64,000 bases of DNA from Propionivibrio soli (GTDB lineage Bacteria; Pseudomonadota; Gammaproteobacteria; Burkholderiales; Rhodocyclaceae): NCBI RefSeq assembly GCF_025770765.1, contig NZ_JANZKY010000009.1, positions 1 through 64,000 of the forward strand. Reading direction: 5' to 3'. The stretch's first letter is position 1. Every line of letters begins with the position of its first letter. Under the pieces are notes generated by a model. It was not told the DNA's origin. It made no database searches and saw only the letters and a program-made list of their open reading frames with translations. Shown in pieces: positions 38,149 through 51,268 of the stretch. Made by a program: the position numbers and the translations under genes.

Positions 38149-38519
38149 TCTTTAGGTCTCGGGCGACCTCGGTCTCAAATCAATTTCTTCCGCTTTGCTA
38201 CAAGCTCCCACGGCTTGCGTAGCTTCCGCTTGATCCAATCTCACAATATGAAGACGGATAGTACTGGACGACGATACCTAAGGCCGCGCAGGACGTTTCT
38301 CCACTTGCGCTAACTTGTGATCGTTGAAGCAGAGTCTTGTGCTCCCGCACTCTCCGGCGCGACATCGAGGATAAGCGTTCGGCCGTTAGCTGCAGAACGG
38401 GTAGGGTGGCGTGCCAGCCAAAGAGTTGTGCCCGCAGCCGGCTTTTCTAACGCGTCGCGCTGCACCGGTACTGACCCTCGCCAAAGAATTTCGCAAACCC
38501 CAGCCTACAGCTGACAGGA
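38149..38519. other. Non-coding stretch between parS and a transposase relic
   Basis: No gene, RNA or repeat recognised. Frames are short and broken. Confidence 0.4.
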
Positions 38520-38905
38520 CCAACGGGGTTGATGGCTGTGGATGATACGGCTCACGAAGCGGTTGCCGTCGTTCCATAACGAGTGATCGGCGGCGATCTG
38601 CTGACCCGGATGCGGGATCGGCTGTAGATCGAGCGCGGGCTATCCCGAGTGATTCAGACCGACCATGGCAAGGAATTCGGGGCGCCATGCTGACCTGGCG
38701 CATCAGCGGGGGCATACAACTGCGGCAAATCCAACCCGGGAAACCGACTCAGAATGCCTACCTTGAACGAATCCTTACGCGATGAATGTAGGAACGAACA
38801 CTAGTTTGTCGGTCTGAAACACGTCAAAACGATCATTAAGGCGTGGCGCCACCCAAGAGATTCCGTGGGCCGTTCGTTGTTGTATTCCTGGGCTTTGACC
38901 CGGCC
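38520..38905 (+). pseudogene. Decayed IS3-family transposase (OrfB, integrase core)
   Basis: Reading the plus strand from about 38529 gives LMAVDDTAHEAVAVVP, stop, RVIGGDLLTRMRDRL, stop, IERGLSRVIQTDHGKEF, a frameshift, then QIQPGKPTQNAYLER, another shift and RDECRNEH-stop-FVGLKHVKTIIKAW. These are the landmarks of the IS3-family DDE core (VVDD, TDHGxEF, NAYxE, RDECLNEHWF). At least three stops and two frameshifts make it non-functional. Neither end of the element was identified. Confidence 0.8.
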
Positions 38906-39277
38906 GCTTATGCCCGGTAGCCCCTCGAGGCAAACACGGTGTGATCAGCTGCCAGACTCCAATCCAAACCACTACGCAAAGATAGGAGACATCGCAAGGG
39001 CCGGAGGTGCAGGAAAGGCGTCGGACCAATGAGCTTCCTCTTATGGCATCGAACTCAAGAAATCCACTCGAGCAAACCGAGCCACAATGCGTGACGACCG
39101 CCACAATGGCAACGCTTCTAGTCCACAGTGCTCGACAAGTCGTCGGCGAAGGAATTGTAATGCGCCACCGCAGCGCTAACCGTCGACTAGAAAGCCGGCA
39201 ACGGTCGCACGATGAGAGCTTCAGCGTACTGCTCTACCAAACGCACGTCCGTTTCAGTCACCCGAAGACATGACCGG
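38906..39277. other. Non-coding stretch downstream of gyrB
   Basis: Intergenic DNA between the transposase relic and the gyrB stop. No gene or clear terminator seen; possibly further decayed mobile DNA. Confidence 0.4.
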
Positions 39278-41752
<2,475 letters not shown>

Positions 41753-41764
41753 TTACCTACAAAG

Positions 41765-41780
41765 TGTTTCACGTGAAACG
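41765..41780. promoter_or_regulatory. parS: parS centromere site
   Basis: TGTTTCACGTGAAACG, 15 of 16 consensus positions, in the 57-base gap between dnaN and gyrB. With the copy at 38133 it flanks gyrB, about 1.2 kb from the putative origin. Confidence 0.9.
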
Positions 41781-41806
41781 TCGTTAGTTCGCCAGAACTT
41801 ATCTAT

Positions 41807-42919
41807 CTAGATACGCATCGGCATAACGACATATTTGAAGCTGTCATTTCCTGGCAGTCTGAACAGCGCGCTCGAATTGGCATCGTTGAACCCCCATTCG
41901 ACTGTTTCTCCCGCCGTATTATTGAGGACATCGAGCAAATACCCCACGTTAAACCCGACGTCGATCGGATCGCCGTTGTACTCGACCTCCAGTTCCTCCT
42001 GCGCTTCTTCCTGTTCTGCGTTTGCCGCCGTAATCTTCAAGCTACCCGGGCTGAGTACCAACCGGACTCCCCGAAACTTCTCGTTCGTCAAAATCGCAGC
42101 GCGCAGCATCGACTGAAGCAAGGCCGTTCTCTCAAGAACCACAGAACTCTTCAATGTGGCTGGAATAACACGCTCATAGTCGGGAAACTTGCCATCAATA
42201 AGTTTCGATACTAGATCTATGCTTCCAAACCGGAACCGAATCTGGTTCGCTCCAAACTCGACGGTTAGTGGTTCCTCACTGTCATTCAGTAGCCTATTCA
42301 ACTCTACGATTGTTTTGCGCGGCACGATGAACTCGCGTCTTCCTCCCTCAATCTCAGAGCCCAACGCCATGCTTGCATAAGCCAAACGGTGCCCATCCGT
42401 AGCAACTGCTCGCAATTCACTTCCGTCCACAAGTAACAACAATCCATTGAGGTAATAACGGACATCTTGAGCCGCCATAGCGAATTGCGTCTGCGCTAGC
42501 AACCGTTTGAAACTGCGCTGTGTGACGTCGAGCCGCTCGACGTCACCATCCGCCATGGCCATTCGAGGAAAATCGTCCGCCGGCAAAGTTTGAAGACTGA
42601 ACCGGCTCTTGCCAGCTCTTACCTGAAGCCGTTTCTCATCCAGTGCCAGAGAAATCTCAGATCCTTCGGGAAGGCTGCGCAGAATGTCCTGTAACTTTTT
42701 TGCAGCTACAGTCACAGCGCCATCTGCATCCCCGCTGGCCCCAAGCGTCGACGTCGTAATCTGGATCTCGATGTCGGTTGCCAACAACGTAAGTTGCTCG
42801 CCCCGCTTCTCGAGCAGTACGTTCGAGAGAATCGGCAGAGTGTGTCTTTTTTCCACGATCCCCGAAACAGACTGCAACGGTGCAAGAAGCACATCGCGCT
42901 GGGTTTTAATAAGAATCAT
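41807..42919 (-). CDS. dnaN: DNA polymerase III beta sliding clamp
   Basis: A protein of 370 residues with the three clamp repeats. Start MILIKTQRDVLLAPLQSVSGIVEKRHTLPILSNVLL is typical, and the C-terminus ends YVVMPMRI, where MPMR is the conserved clamp terminus. It tethers polymerase III to DNA. It follows dnaA with the probable origin between. Confidence 0.97.
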   Translation of the reverse strand: MILIKTQRDVLLAPLQSVSGIVEKRHTLPILSNVLLEKRGEQLTLLATDIEIQITTSTLGASGDADGAVTVAAKKLQDILRSLPEGSEISLALDEKRLQVRAGKSRFSLQTLPADDFPRMAMADGDVERLDVTQRSFKRLLAQTQFAMAAQDVRYYLNGLLLLVDGSELRAVATDGHRLAYASMALGSEIEGGRREFIVPRKTIVELNRLLNDSEEPLTVEFGANQIRFRFGSIDLVSKLIDGKFPDYERVIPATLKSSVVLERTALLQSMLRAAILTNEKFRGVRLVLSPGSLKITAANAEQEEAQEELEVEYNGDPIDVGFNVGYLLDVLNNTAGETVEWGFNDANSSALFRLPGNDSFKYVVMPMRI

Positions 42920-43134
42920 ATTTATATAAATCCTATAAAGATAATCTCAAAGACAACTCTGTGGATATCCAAAAATTACCTAATAAACTCAATATGTTAT
43001 GTGGACTTTTTGCTTCTGTAAAACGTCGGTATGGCTGTGTGGATAAAAAAGAACAAAATTTGATTGGCTGCTAACTCGAGTGGTTATCCAAGGTTTACAC
43101 ACACCTTTCAAGCCTCTTTATCCAAACTACGCGG
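42920..43134. other. oriC: Probable replication origin segment (oriC) between dnaN and dnaA
   Basis: AT-rich DNA with DnaA-box words: TGTGGATAT at 42960, TGTGGATAA at 43038 (perfect), TTATCCAAG at 43084 and TTATCCAAA at 43118. The stretch next to dnaN (42920-43010) is the most AT-rich and could be the unwinding element. The gap upstream of dnaA has a further box, so a bipartite origin is possible. Confidence 0.65.
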
Positions 43135-44544
43135 TTACCCTTTAAGGACTTGTAGTAGCACGTGAACGTCGTGATTCAACTCGTTGTCCTTATTTCTCAG
43201 TGTTTCGATAGTTCTGACAGCGTGTAGAACGGTGGTGTGGTCGCGACCACCAAAGGCCTCTCCGATCGCTGGATAACTTTGAGACGTGAGATTCTTCGCC
43301 AACCACATTGCGACTTGACGGGGCCGGGCGATTTGCCGAGTGCGCTTCTTCGAGTACAGGTCTGCGACTTTGATCTTGAAGTAATCGGCGACTGTCTTCT
43401 GGATGTTTTCGACCGTTATCTGCCGGTTAACGGCCCCGATCAAGTCTTTGAGCGAGGCTTTCGCAAGTTCCAGATCGATTTTCTGGCCATGGAATGACGC
43501 GTAAGCAAGGACTTTTTTGAGCGCTCCTTCGAGTTCGCGCACGTTGGATCGAAGGTGTTTCGCGATATAAAAGGCGACTTCATCGTCCAGATCAACGTTC
43601 TCAGCCTCAGCCTTCTTTTTCAGGATTGCCACTCGCATTTCGATCTCGGGCGGTTCGATCTGCACCGTAAGGCCCCAGTCGAAACGAGTGATGAGGCGGT
43701 CTTCCAGACCCGAAATGTCCTTCGGATAGGTATCGCAACTGATCACGATCTGCTTCTTTGCTTCAATCAATGCATTGAAGACAAAGAAGAATTCTTCTTG
43801 CGTCCGGTTCTTACCGTTAAAGAATTGAACGTCGTCGAGGAGTAGAACGTCGAGCGATCGATAGTAGCGCTTGAACGCGTCAAACGACTTCGTCTGGTAG
43901 GCTCTGACAACATCGGAGTAGTAATCCTCCGCATGCACGTAGCGGACGATCTTCGTAGCGTTCTGCTCGAGAATGCGATTCCCTATGGCGTGGATGAGGT
44001 GGGTTTTTCCTAACCCCGCTCCACCATAAATGAACATCGGATTGTATGCCGCACCTCCCGGATTCTCCGAGACCTGGACCGAAGCAGCGCGCGCAAGATC
44101 GTTAGCCTTACCAACAATAAGGTTCTCGAACGTGAAACTTGGGATCAGACGCGTCTTTTCGTAGTTCGAACGGGTGCTGTCGAGCGGCCGTTCCAGCAGA
44201 ATGGGCGCTATATCGGGAGCCGCCTTGCTGACGAAGCCGTTTGGCCTCTTTTCGGGAACAGCCACCGGTCTTGTTGCGTCACTGATGGGTCGGGCTTTCC
44301 CGTCACCAAGCGTCAATGAAACGCGGATCGGAGAGGAAAAGAAGGCACTGCCCAATTCTTCAATGCGGCTCAGATAGCGTTCCTTGACCCATTTCAGAAT
44401 GAAACCGTTCGGGGCAACAAGGCGCAAACCGTTGGCGAAGTCTTCTTCACCCTCGAGCCGTAGTGGCCTAATCCACGTATTGAATTGCTGAGGCGGGAGT
44501 TCCTGTTCGAACTGGCTCAGACAAGATATCCAAAAGCTACTCAT
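43135..44544 (-). CDS. dnaA: Chromosomal replication initiator DnaA
   Basis: A protein of 469 residues from ATG 44544 (MSSFWISCLSQFEQELPPQQFNTWIRPL); a longer frame upstream is not typical DnaA. Walker A GGAGLGKTHL, Walker B LLLDDVQF, and the C-terminal DNA-binding signature AFGGRDHTTVLHA. It opens the origin at DnaA boxes, several of which lie on both sides of this gene. Confidence 0.97.
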   Translation of the reverse strand: MSSFWISCLSQFEQELPPQQFNTWIRPLRLEGEEDFANGLRLVAPNGFILKWVKERYLSRIEELGSAFFSSPIRVSLTLGDGKARPISDATRPVAVPEKRPNGFVSKAAPDIAPILLERPLDSTRSNYEKTRLIPSFTFENLIVGKANDLARAASVQVSENPGGAAYNPMFIYGGAGLGKTHLIHAIGNRILEQNATKIVRYVHAEDYYSDVVRAYQTKSFDAFKRYYRSLDVLLLDDVQFFNGKNRTQEEFFFVFNALIEAKKQIVISCDTYPKDISGLEDRLITRFDWGLTVQIEPPEIEMRVAILKKKAEAENVDLDDEVAFYIAKHLRSNVRELEGALKKVLAYASFHGQKIDLELAKASLKDLIGAVNRQITVENIQKTVADYFKIKVADLYSKKRTRQIARPRQVAMWLAKNLTSQSYPAIGEAFGGRDHTTVLHAVRTIETLRNKDNELNHDVHVLLQVLKG

Positions 44545-44731
44545 TGCTCGATCAATACGTCTTCCGAAATGCGCGGCTGGAAAGCATTGACGAGCATTTC
44601 CAGAATCCGCCTCTGTTGTTGGCCATGCACGGGAGTTCTGCCAGGAACAGCGCTTGCGTCTGCTCGTTTCTAGTGCTCTTTCACATGCGGCGAACACTGA
44701 AGATTGTCGATTTTAACCCGACCAGAGAAAG

Positions 44732-44790
44732 TTATCCACAGGTTGGAAGAAAATATGGACTTGACAATGCTTTGTAAACCAATGTCTAAT
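44732..44790 (+). promoter_or_regulatory. DnaA box and probable rpmH promoter in the dnaA-rpmH gap
   Basis: TTATCCACA at 44732-44740 is a perfect DnaA box. TTGACA at 44761-44766 and TCTAAT at 44785-44790, 18 bases apart, make a good sigma-70 promoter for rpmH. The box is about 190 bases upstream of dnaA and may serve dnaA autoregulation or the origin. Confidence 0.6.
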
Positions 44791-44828
44791 TGCGCGTTTA
44801 CTTCGCAACGACTCGGGGAATCAACAAA

Positions 44829-44963
44829 ATGAAACGCACCTATCAGCCGTCTGTTGTCCGTCGCAAGCGTACGCACGGTTTCCTTGTACGTATGGCTACA
44901 CGTGGCGGTCGTGCCGTTATCCGGGCCCGTCGCGCCAAAGGTCGGCACCGTTTGGCGGTTTGA
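44829..44963 (+). CDS. rpmH: Ribosomal protein bL34
   Basis: A protein of 44 residues, [20 protein letters not shown] at the start and GRHRLAV at the end, exactly the family length. A strongly basic component of the 50S subunit. It heads the rpmH-rnpA-yidD-yidC cluster, and its stop overlaps the rnpA start (TTGA). The gene is divergent from dnaA, the standard origin arrangement. Confidence 0.97.
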   Translation: MKRTYQPSVVRRKRTHGFLVRMATRGGRAVIRARRAKGRHRLAV

Positions 44964-45358
44964 ACGCTTCCAAGCCTTCAGAGGGAGGGCAAACCCATCG
45001 TTCGGCCGCCTTCCAAAAATGCTATCGACTCACAAAAACGGATGATTTTTCATCCGTTTTTGGTTTCAGGAGGGCGATCAAGGGTCGCTATTTCCTGTTA
45101 CATTACCGCATCCAGGAAACCAGCGAAGCAGTTGGTGCGCGGTTAGGTCTGGTTGTCGGTAAACGGCTCCTTCGTCGCTCCGTCGACCGGAACCTCATCA
45201 AACGTTTGGCGCGTGAGCAATTTCGCGCGATACGCTGTATATTGCCGCCCCGGGATATCGTTCTCCGCTTGGCGGCAAAACCGGAGTCCTTAGACAAACG
45301 GGCTTTGGCTGACGAGATCCGCAGGCTCCTGAGCAAAATGGTCCAGCCCGGACGATAA
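44960..45358 (+). CDS. rnpA: Ribonuclease P protein component
   Basis: A protein of 132 residues if started at TTG 44960, overlapping the rpmH stop; a start some codons later is possible. RnpA marks: [16 protein letters not shown] near the N-terminus and the RNR-type motif [20 protein letters not shown]. It binds the M1 RNA to mature tRNA 5' ends. Codons for KTDDFSSVF form a perfect hairpin with a T-run (separate entry). Confidence 0.92.
   Translation: MNASKPSEGGQTHRSAAFQKCYRLTKTDDFSSVFGFRRAIKGRYFLLHYRIQETSEAVGARLGLVVGKRLLRRSVDRNLIKRLAREQFRAIRCILPPRDIVLRLAAKPESLDKRALADEIRRLLSKMVQPGR
45034..45061 (+). terminator. Terminator-like hairpin inside the rnpA coding sequence
   Basis: AAAAACGGATGA, loop TTTT, TCATCCGTTTTT: a perfect 12-bp stem ending in five T. 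It lies 70 bases after the rpmH stop and would cut most transcripts after rpmH, matching the far greater need for L34 than RnpA. Formation in vivo is inferred. Confidence 0.65.
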
Positions 45359-45362
45359 TCAG

Positions 45363-45572
45363 ATGAAATACCTGATCCTAGCCTCGGTACGAATATACAA
45401 ATATGTGGTCAGTCCCCTGCTGGGTCCCCGTTGCCGATTCTTTCCCAGTTGCTCCGACTACGCCATCGAGGCCGTACGGAAGTATGGAGCACTGAAAGGC
45501 GCCGGGTTGGCGGCAAAGCGTATTGGCCGTTGCCACCCTTGGAATGCCGGCGGCTTCGATCCCGTTCCCTAA
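45363..45572 (+). CDS. yidD: Membrane protein insertion efficiency factor YidD
   Basis: A protein of 69 residues. Characteristic [26 protein letters not shown] and [18 protein letters not shown] small amphipathic inner-membrane-associated protein that assists YidC. It lies between rnpA and yidC with tight spacing (4 and 26 bases). Confidence 0.95.
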   Translation: MKYLILASVRIYKYVVSPLLGPRCRFFPSCSDYAIEAVRKYGALKGAGLAAKRIGRCHPWNAGGFDPVP

Positions 45573-45598
45573 AAAACCACTCTTAATGTAGGCCGTTA

Positions 45599-47293
45599 AT
45601 GGATAACAGACGCCTGATTCTTCTCGCTGTCTTCTTCTTCTCACTGGTGATGCTGTGGGATGCATGGCAGCGATATCACAATCCTCCGCCCCCGGTGACC
45701 GCAACCACTACGACTACGGCCCCGTCGACCGCCAACGGGGTTCCTACTCCAGCTCCTTCGGCGCAGGCCCCTACTGCTCCTGCCGTACCCCCTGCGCTGA
45801 CCGCGCCAACCGCGGTGAAAGGGGAGGTTGTCGAAGTCAAGACGGACCTATTTACCGCTTCGGTGTCGGCTGTCGGCGGCGATGTTGTAGCGCTTGAACT
45901 CAACAACTACAAGGGAGTCGTCGATCAGAGCAAGAACTTCTTCCTGTTTGAGCCGAAGCATCAATATGCGGCGCAGAGTGGGTTGATCGGGGAAGGCCTG
46001 CCTAACCACAAGACGGTCTTTTCGGTTGCTCCTGGTACACACGAGCTTGGTCCTGACGCCAAGACGGTGCAACTGCGGCTCGAAGCACCTTCGCCCGATG
46101 GCGTAAAGGTCGCCAAGGTCTTTACATTTGCCCGCGGCAGCTACCTGATCAACGTTACTTACGAGATCCAGAACGGCAGCCAGAAAGAAATAGCTGCGCA
46201 TGCCTATTACCAAATACAGCGCGATACGCAAGCGCCTGAAGGCGAAAGCCGGATGGTGAGCACCTTCACGGGTCCTGCGCTGTACACGGAAGAGAACAAG
46301 TATCAGAAGATCACCTTCTCGGACATTGAAAAGGGGAAAGCCAAATTCACCAATAAGGCCAACGATGGCTGGATGGGCATGGTCCAGCATTACTTCGTGT
46401 CCGCATGGGTTCCCGAGGAAAAACTGCCCCGCGAGTATTACGTGCGCAAACTCGACGGTGCCAATACGACAATCGCCGCCGGTTTGATCGTGCCCACCCC
46501 GACCGTGGCACCGGGAGCGAAGGCCACGCAGTCGGTGTCGCTTTACGCCGGACCCCAAATCCAGTCGAACCTCAAGCAATTGGCCAAGCCGGCTGCCGAA
46601 GGCGGCATCGGAGCGGAGGGTCTCCCCCTTGTTGTCGACTACGGTTGGTTAACGATCGTGGCGGCACCGATATTCTGGTGCCTCGATCTCATTCACAAAG
46701 TGGTTGGTAACTGGGGTTGGGCGATCGTCGTCCTGACCATCGGCATCAAGGCATTGTTCTTCCCGCTTTCGGCTGCCAGCTACAAGTCGATGGCCAAGAT
46801 GAAAGCGATCACGCCCCGCCTCACGGCATTGCGCGAGCGTTGTGGGGATGACAAACAGAAGCTGAACATGGAGATGATGAATCTCTATCGGACGGAAAAG
46901 ATCAATCCGCTCGGCGGTTGTTTACCGATCGTCGTGCAGATACCGGTCTTTATCGCGCTTTATTGGGCGTTGCTTGGTGCCGTCGAAATGCGCGGTGCGC
47001 CGTGGATCCTGTGGATTCACGACCTCTCGTCGCAAGACCCGTACTACGTCTTGCCGATCATCATGATGGCGACGATGCTCCTGCAAACCAGGCTGAATCC
47101 TACTCCGCCGGATCCGATCCAGGCCAAGATCACGATGATCATGCCCTTCGTTTTCGGTTTCATGTTCTTCTTCTTCCCGGCGGGGCTGGTGCTCTACTGG
47201 GTCGTCAATAACGTGCTGTCGATTGCCCAACAGTGGCAGATCACGCGCATGATAGAACGCGGTGGAAAAGCAGCCAACGACGCCAAAGCCTGA
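45599..47293 (+). CDS. yidC: Membrane protein insertase YidC
   Basis: A protein of 564 residues. N-terminal helix ([20 protein letters not shown]), a linker rich in Thr/Ala/Pro, the large periplasmic beta-sandwich domain (about 70-345), and the five-helix insertase core with [24 protein letters not shown] and [21 protein letters not shown]. It inserts and folds inner-membrane proteins alone or with Sec. Confidence 0.96.
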   Translation: MDNRRLILLAVFFFSLVMLWDAWQRYHNPPPPVTATTTTTAPSTANGVPTPAPSAQAPTAPAVPPALTAPTAVKGEVVEVKTDLFTASVSAVGGDVVALELNNYKGVVDQSKNFFLFEPKHQYAAQSGLIGEGLPNHKTVFSVAPGTHELGPDAKTVQLRLEAPSPDGVKVAKVFTFARGSYLINVTYEIQNGSQKEIAAHAYYQIQRDTQAPEGESRMVSTFTGPALYTEENKYQKITFSDIEKGKAKFTNKANDGWMGMVQHYFVSAWVPEEKLPREYYVRKLDGANTTIAAGLIVPTPTVAPGAKATQSVSLYAGPQIQSNLKQLAKPAAEGGIGAEGLPLVVDYGWLTIVAAPIFWCLDLIHKVVGNWGWAIVVLTIGIKALFFPLSAASYKSMAKMKAITPRLTALRERCGDDKQKLNMEMMNLYRTEKINPLGGCLPIVVQIPVFIALYWALLGAVEMRGAPWILWIHDLSSQDPYYVLPIIMMATMLLQTRLNPTPPDPIQAKITMIMPFVFGFMFFFFPAGLVLYWVVNNVLSIAQQWQITRMIERGGKAANDAKA

Positions 47294-47309
47294 TTTGAAG
47301 AGACCCGTC

Positions 47310-48647
47310 GTGGCGGTGGCAGAGACAATTGCTGCCGTCGCCACGGCACCCGGACGAGCGGGTATCGGTATCGTCCGGGTTTCGGGCCAACACCTGATCG
47401 ATTTGGCCGTCGCGCTCGGTGGCAAGACGCCCAAGCCTCGGCAAGCAACGCTGGCCGATTTCCGCGATGCTGCCGGGGAGATCATCGACAGCGGGCTGCT
47501 CCTGCATTTTCCCGCTCCGCATTCGTTTACCGGCGATGATGTTCTCGAGATTCAGGCACACGGCGGCCCGGTCGTCCTGCAAATGCTACTCGCACGCTGC
47601 CTTGACCTCGGTGCCCGCCTGGCCGAACCGGGAGAATTCACGCGTCGGGCCTTTCTCAATGGCAAGCTGGATCTTGCACAGGCGGAAGCTGTTATTGACC
47701 TGATCGACGCGTCCACCGTCGCGGCCGCTCGTAGCGCCGTACGTTCGCTGAAAGGTGCGTTTTCAAGCGAGATCCATCCCTTGGTCGCCGAGCTCATCGA
47801 GCTGCGGGCTTTGGTCGAGGCGACGCTGGATTTTCCGGACGAAGAAGTCGACTTTCTTGAGGCGGCCGATGCGTTCGGACGTCTCGATCGATTGCAGGGA
47901 AGACTCGAAGCCCTCCTCGACCGTGCGCAGCAAGGGAAACTGCTGCAAGCGGGGTTACACGTCGTTCTCGCCGGCCAACCGAACGTCGGAAAATCGAGCT
48001 TGCTCAACGCACTCGCGGGTGACGACGTCGCTATCGTCACTCCGGTCGCTGGAACGACCCGCGATGTGGTGCGCAGCAGCCTCCAAATAGGAGGCGTCCC
48101 CCTCCACATCATCGATACGGCTGGCCTGCGCGCCACCGACGATGAGATCGAGAGGATCGGCATCGAGCGCACTTGGCGCGAAATTGACAACGCTGACGTT
48201 GTTGTCCTGATCGTTGATGCGCGCACAGGGGTAAGTGACGCCGAACGCGAGATACTGGCCCGTCTGCCGGCGCACCTCGCCCGTATTACCGTATTCAACA
48301 AGGTCGACCTGACGGGCCGTAAGTCGGAACGCCACGATGAAAGTGGCGGTGTAGCGATCTCGCTTTCGGCAAAAAACCGCGAGGGAATTGGTCTGTTGCG
48401 CGACGAACTTCTGAGGGTTGCCGGCTGGCACCCTGCAGAGGACGTTTTCATCGCGCGCGAACGCCATTTGCGTGCGCTGCTCGCTGCTCGTACCCACCTT
48501 AACGAAGCGCGGGCACGGCTACCACAACTCGAACTCTTTGCCGAAGAATTGCGATTGGCGCAGACGGCGCTTTCAGCTATAACTGGCGAATTTTCGGCTG
48601 ATGACTTGCTCGGAGAGATCTTCGGGCGCTTCTGTATTGGCAAATGA
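47310..48647 (+). CDS. mnmE: tRNA uridine-5-carboxymethylaminomethyl GTPase MnmE
   Basis: A protein of 445 residues from GTG 47310 (an earlier in-frame GTG at 47262 overlaps yidC and adds residues unlike the family). N-terminal folate-binding domain [22 protein letters not shown]-domain with [18 protein letters not shown] and NKVD, and C-terminal FCIGK with the catalytic Cys. With MnmG it modifies wobble uridines. mnmG does not follow it here. Confidence 0.94.
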   Translation: MAVAETIAAVATAPGRAGIGIVRVSGQHLIDLAVALGGKTPKPRQATLADFRDAAGEIIDSGLLLHFPAPHSFTGDDVLEIQAHGGPVVLQMLLARCLDLGARLAEPGEFTRRAFLNGKLDLAQAEAVIDLIDASTVAAARSAVRSLKGAFSSEIHPLVAELIELRALVEATLDFPDEEVDFLEAADAFGRLDRLQGRLEALLDRAQQGKLLQAGLHVVLAGQPNVGKSSLLNALAGDDVAIVTPVAGTTRDVVRSSLQIGGVPLHIIDTAGLRATDDEIERIGIERTWREIDNADVVVLIVDARTGVSDAEREILARLPAHLARITVFNKVDLTGRKSERHDESGGVAISLSAKNREGIGLLRDELLRVAGWHPAEDVFIARERHLRALLAARTHLNEARARLPQLELFAEELRLAQTALSAITGEFSADDLLGEIFGRFCIGK

Positions 48648-48676
48648 ACGCCATCTTTCTCCCGCGCTAGTATTTC

Positions 48677-49444
48677 GTGTCCATCGACCTGACTCATCTG
48701 ACCATCCTCGCTCTTGGCGCATTGTTCGCCGGCTTCATCGATTCTGTCGTCGGCGGCGGTGGGCTGATCCAAGTCCCCGCGCTTTTCGGTACGCTCCCGC
48801 GGGAAGTGCCGGCAACCCTGTTCGGAACCAACAAGATTGCCAGCGTCTTCGGTACCACCAATGCGGCGATCCGATACGCTCGGCGCGTCAAGATGCCGTG
48901 GGGGACGACGTTGCCGGCTGCCATCGCGGCATTCGTCAGTGCCTATCTGGGAGCCATGTCGGTCGCCTGGCTGCCGCGCGACATGCTGCGCCCGATGATT
49001 CTTATCCTGCTTATCGGCGCGGCCGTCTACACGTTCTGGCGCAAGGATTTTGGCAGCATCCACCGTCCGCACCATGCCGGGCGGTGCGAGTTCATTTACG
49101 CGCTCGCCGTCGGTGGAGCAATGGGCTTTTACGACGGCTTCTTCGGGCCAGGAACCGGTAGCTTCTTGATCTTCCTGTTCGTGCGCTACTTCGGATTTGA
49201 CTTCCTGCACGCGTCGGCAGCGTCAAAGGTGGTGAATGTGGCGACGAATTTGGCGGCGATCGCTTACTTCGTACCCAACGGCTACTATCTGCCGCTCGCG
49301 GCAGTGATCATGGCCATCGCCAATATCGGTGGCTCGATGATCGGCACGCACCTCGCGCTCCGGCACGGCAGCGGATTCGTGCGCCAGGTATTTCTCATCG
49401 TCGTCGGCGCACTGATCCTCAAATTTGCCTGGGACACCTTTTAG
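48677..49444 (+). CDS. TauE/SafE (TSUP) family anion exporter
   Basis: A protein of 255 residues starting at GTG 48677, with about eight membrane helices. TSUP repeats are GFIDSVVGGGGLIQVPALF with NKIASVFGTTNAAIRY, and GFYDGFFGPGTGSFLIFLFV with SAASKVVNVATNLAAI in the second half. Family members move sulfite, sulfoacetate or organosulfur anions; the substrate is not known. Nothing near it suggests a sulfur pathway. Confidence 0.9.
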   Translation: MSIDLTHLTILALGALFAGFIDSVVGGGGLIQVPALFGTLPREVPATLFGTNKIASVFGTTNAAIRYARRVKMPWGTTLPAAIAAFVSAYLGAMSVAWLPRDMLRPMILILLIGAAVYTFWRKDFGSIHRPHHAGRCEFIYALAVGGAMGFYDGFFGPGTGSFLIFLFVRYFGFDFLHASAASKVVNVATNLAAIAYFVPNGYYLPLAAVIMAIANIGGSMIGTHLALRHGSGFVRQVFLIVVGALILKFAWDTF

Positions 49445-49463
49445 GAACGGCGCTGACCGCCAG

Positions 49464-51074
49464 TCAGGCCGGAAGTCGGAAGACCTCGACGCTTTTCTCC
49501 AGGCTTTTCGCCAGGTCATTAACCTCGCGTGTCGACGTGACGGCTTCCTGCATTGCGCGCATGTTGTCCTGGGACGATATCGAGATCGACTCCACGCGCT
49601 GGGCGATTTGGGTGCTCACCGTGCTCTGCTCCTTGATCGAGTGCGACATGTCGTGCACTGTGCGTAGGACGTTTTCGGAAGACTCGAGGATTTCCTGCAT
49701 CACGGACCCGGCGTCGTTCGCGAGTTCCTTGCCATGAACAACGTTGTTCACGCTGGTCATCATATGGGACGACGCTGCGCCGATTCCTCGCCTTACCTTG
49801 TCGATCGTCTCTGAGATTTCCTTCGTGGACAACGTCGTTCGTTCAGCGAGCTTTCTCACTTCGTCGGCGACGACGGCAAAACCTCGCCCCGTCTCTCCGG
49901 CTCGGGCGGCTTCGATCGCCGCGTTCAAGGCGAGGAGGTTGGTCTGGTCGGCGATGTCGCGGATCGTATCGACGACCACAGTGATGCGATCCGATTCGTG
50001 CCCGAGTTGCTCGACGACGCCAGCCGCTTCGTGGACCGTATCGTGGATCGCGTTCATCTCCTGCACGACGTTGCCGATCGCCTGTGCCCCTTGTTTCGCC
50101 TTTTCGCCAGAGGCAGCGGTCATTGATGTCGTTTCGACACTCAGGTCAGCGACTAAGCTGATCGAGGTGGTGAGTTCTTCGACTCCGGCCGAGATTTCTG
50201 ACAGATTGTCGGACTGATGTTGAATACGGCCGGCGACTGCGTTACCGTTCTCCGTCATTTTCTCGGATGCCTGGGCAAGACGCATGGAATTCTCTCGGAT
50301 TAGGCCCACCGCCGAGATGAGATGCTGCTGCATTTCGCGCATTGAAGCGAGTACGCTCCCCGCAAACCGTGTCTCGATCCGCCCGGCAAGATTGCCGCTG
50401 GCCACGGTCTGCGCAATTCCGGCGACTTCCGCTGGATCGGCGCCCAGGCTACGATCGATCCGGCGCAAAAAGAGCGACAAGCTGACAGCCGCGATGCAGG
50501 CGCCGATGACGGTCAACACCAGCGCGAGACTGATGGTGCGGCTGATGTACGTGCTGCTGGCCGCGCGCTCGGCTTCCATGTCTCCGTGCGCTGCTTTGAC
50601 CTGCTCCAGAATAACTCCCCGAATTTCCCGCCATAGCGGAATCTCTTCCTTATTCAGCAGTTCGATGGTCGCTGGTACGTCGGATTGCGCCATCTCGCCG
50701 GCTTTCTGGATGAGAGCCTTGCGACGCTCGTGCATGGAGACGATCTTGCCCACCGCGTCGGCTGACTGGCTGCGGGTTGGAGGCAAGGCCTTTGCTTGCG
50801 TGAGCGCCGCGTCGAAGTCTTCGAGGCCTTTGTTGAGATTGGTGTAACCCGTCTTGTTCTTCGGGTCGAGAACGACGCCTCGTAATGACGAAGATGTTTG
50901 TAGCCCGCTCGCATAAAGGTTCACGTACGCCAACTCGACGGCGATCTCATGATTGATCAACTGGTCGGTATGGCGTGCAGACGAGGAGAGGCCGTAGAGT
51001 GAGAATCCGAGCGCGGCAAACAGAACTACGAAAGCGCTGCCGACGATCAAGAGCAGATGTTGTTTTAATGTCAT
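49464..51074 (-). CDS. Methyl-accepting chemotaxis protein
   Basis: A protein of 536 residues. TM1 about 7-29, a four-helix-bundle periplasmic sensor, TM2 about 182-203, HAMP ([20 protein letters not shown]), and the cytoplasmic signalling hairpin whose tip reads [18 protein letters not shown]. No C-terminal CheR-tethering pentapeptide is present. It reports an unknown periplasmic ligand to CheA/CheW. The convergent neighbour ends 20 bases away. Confidence 0.93.
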   Translation of the reverse strand: MTLKQHLLLIVGSAFVVLFAALGFSLYGLSSSARHTDQLINHEIAVELAYVNLYASGLQTSSSLRGVVLDPKNKTGYTNLNKGLEDFDAALTQAKALPPTRSQSADAVGKIVSMHERRKALIQKAGEMAQSDVPATIELLNKEEIPLWREIRGVILEQVKAAHGDMEAERAASSTYISRTISLALVLTVIGACIAAVSLSLFLRRIDRSLGADPAEVAGIAQTVASGNLAGRIETRFAGSVLASMREMQQHLISAVGLIRENSMRLAQASEKMTENGNAVAGRIQHQSDNLSEISAGVEELTTSISLVADLSVETTSMTAASGEKAKQGAQAIGNVVQEMNAIHDTVHEAAGVVEQLGHESDRITVVVDTIRDIADQTNLLALNAAIEAARAGETGRGFAVVADEVRKLAERTTLSTKEISETIDKVRRGIGAASSHMMTSVNNVVHGKELANDAGSVMQEILESSENVLRTVHDMSHSIKEQSTVSTQIAQRVESISISSQDNMRAMQEAVTSTREVNDLAKSLEKSVEVFRLPA

Positions 51075-51268
51075 GGTTGTCCCCTTGTCGAATTATTGGC
51101 GAGGCCAGCGAGACAACAAGCGATTCATTGCCTCTTTCTTCTTGGCGATGGCGTGTGGCCTGATATTACCGTAAGGATAGGCCGCTTTCGCCGTACGAGC
51201 CATAGGCTTTCCGGCCAGCAGGTCAGGCCGGTGTATACGCCGGTTCATTCTTGGGGACAGCTAACGCG

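Noticed and set aside
48648-49444. Expected mnmG-rsmG-parA-parB after mnmE
   Set aside because: The next gene is clearly a TSUP transporter; those genes must lie elsewhere, so nothing was annotated.
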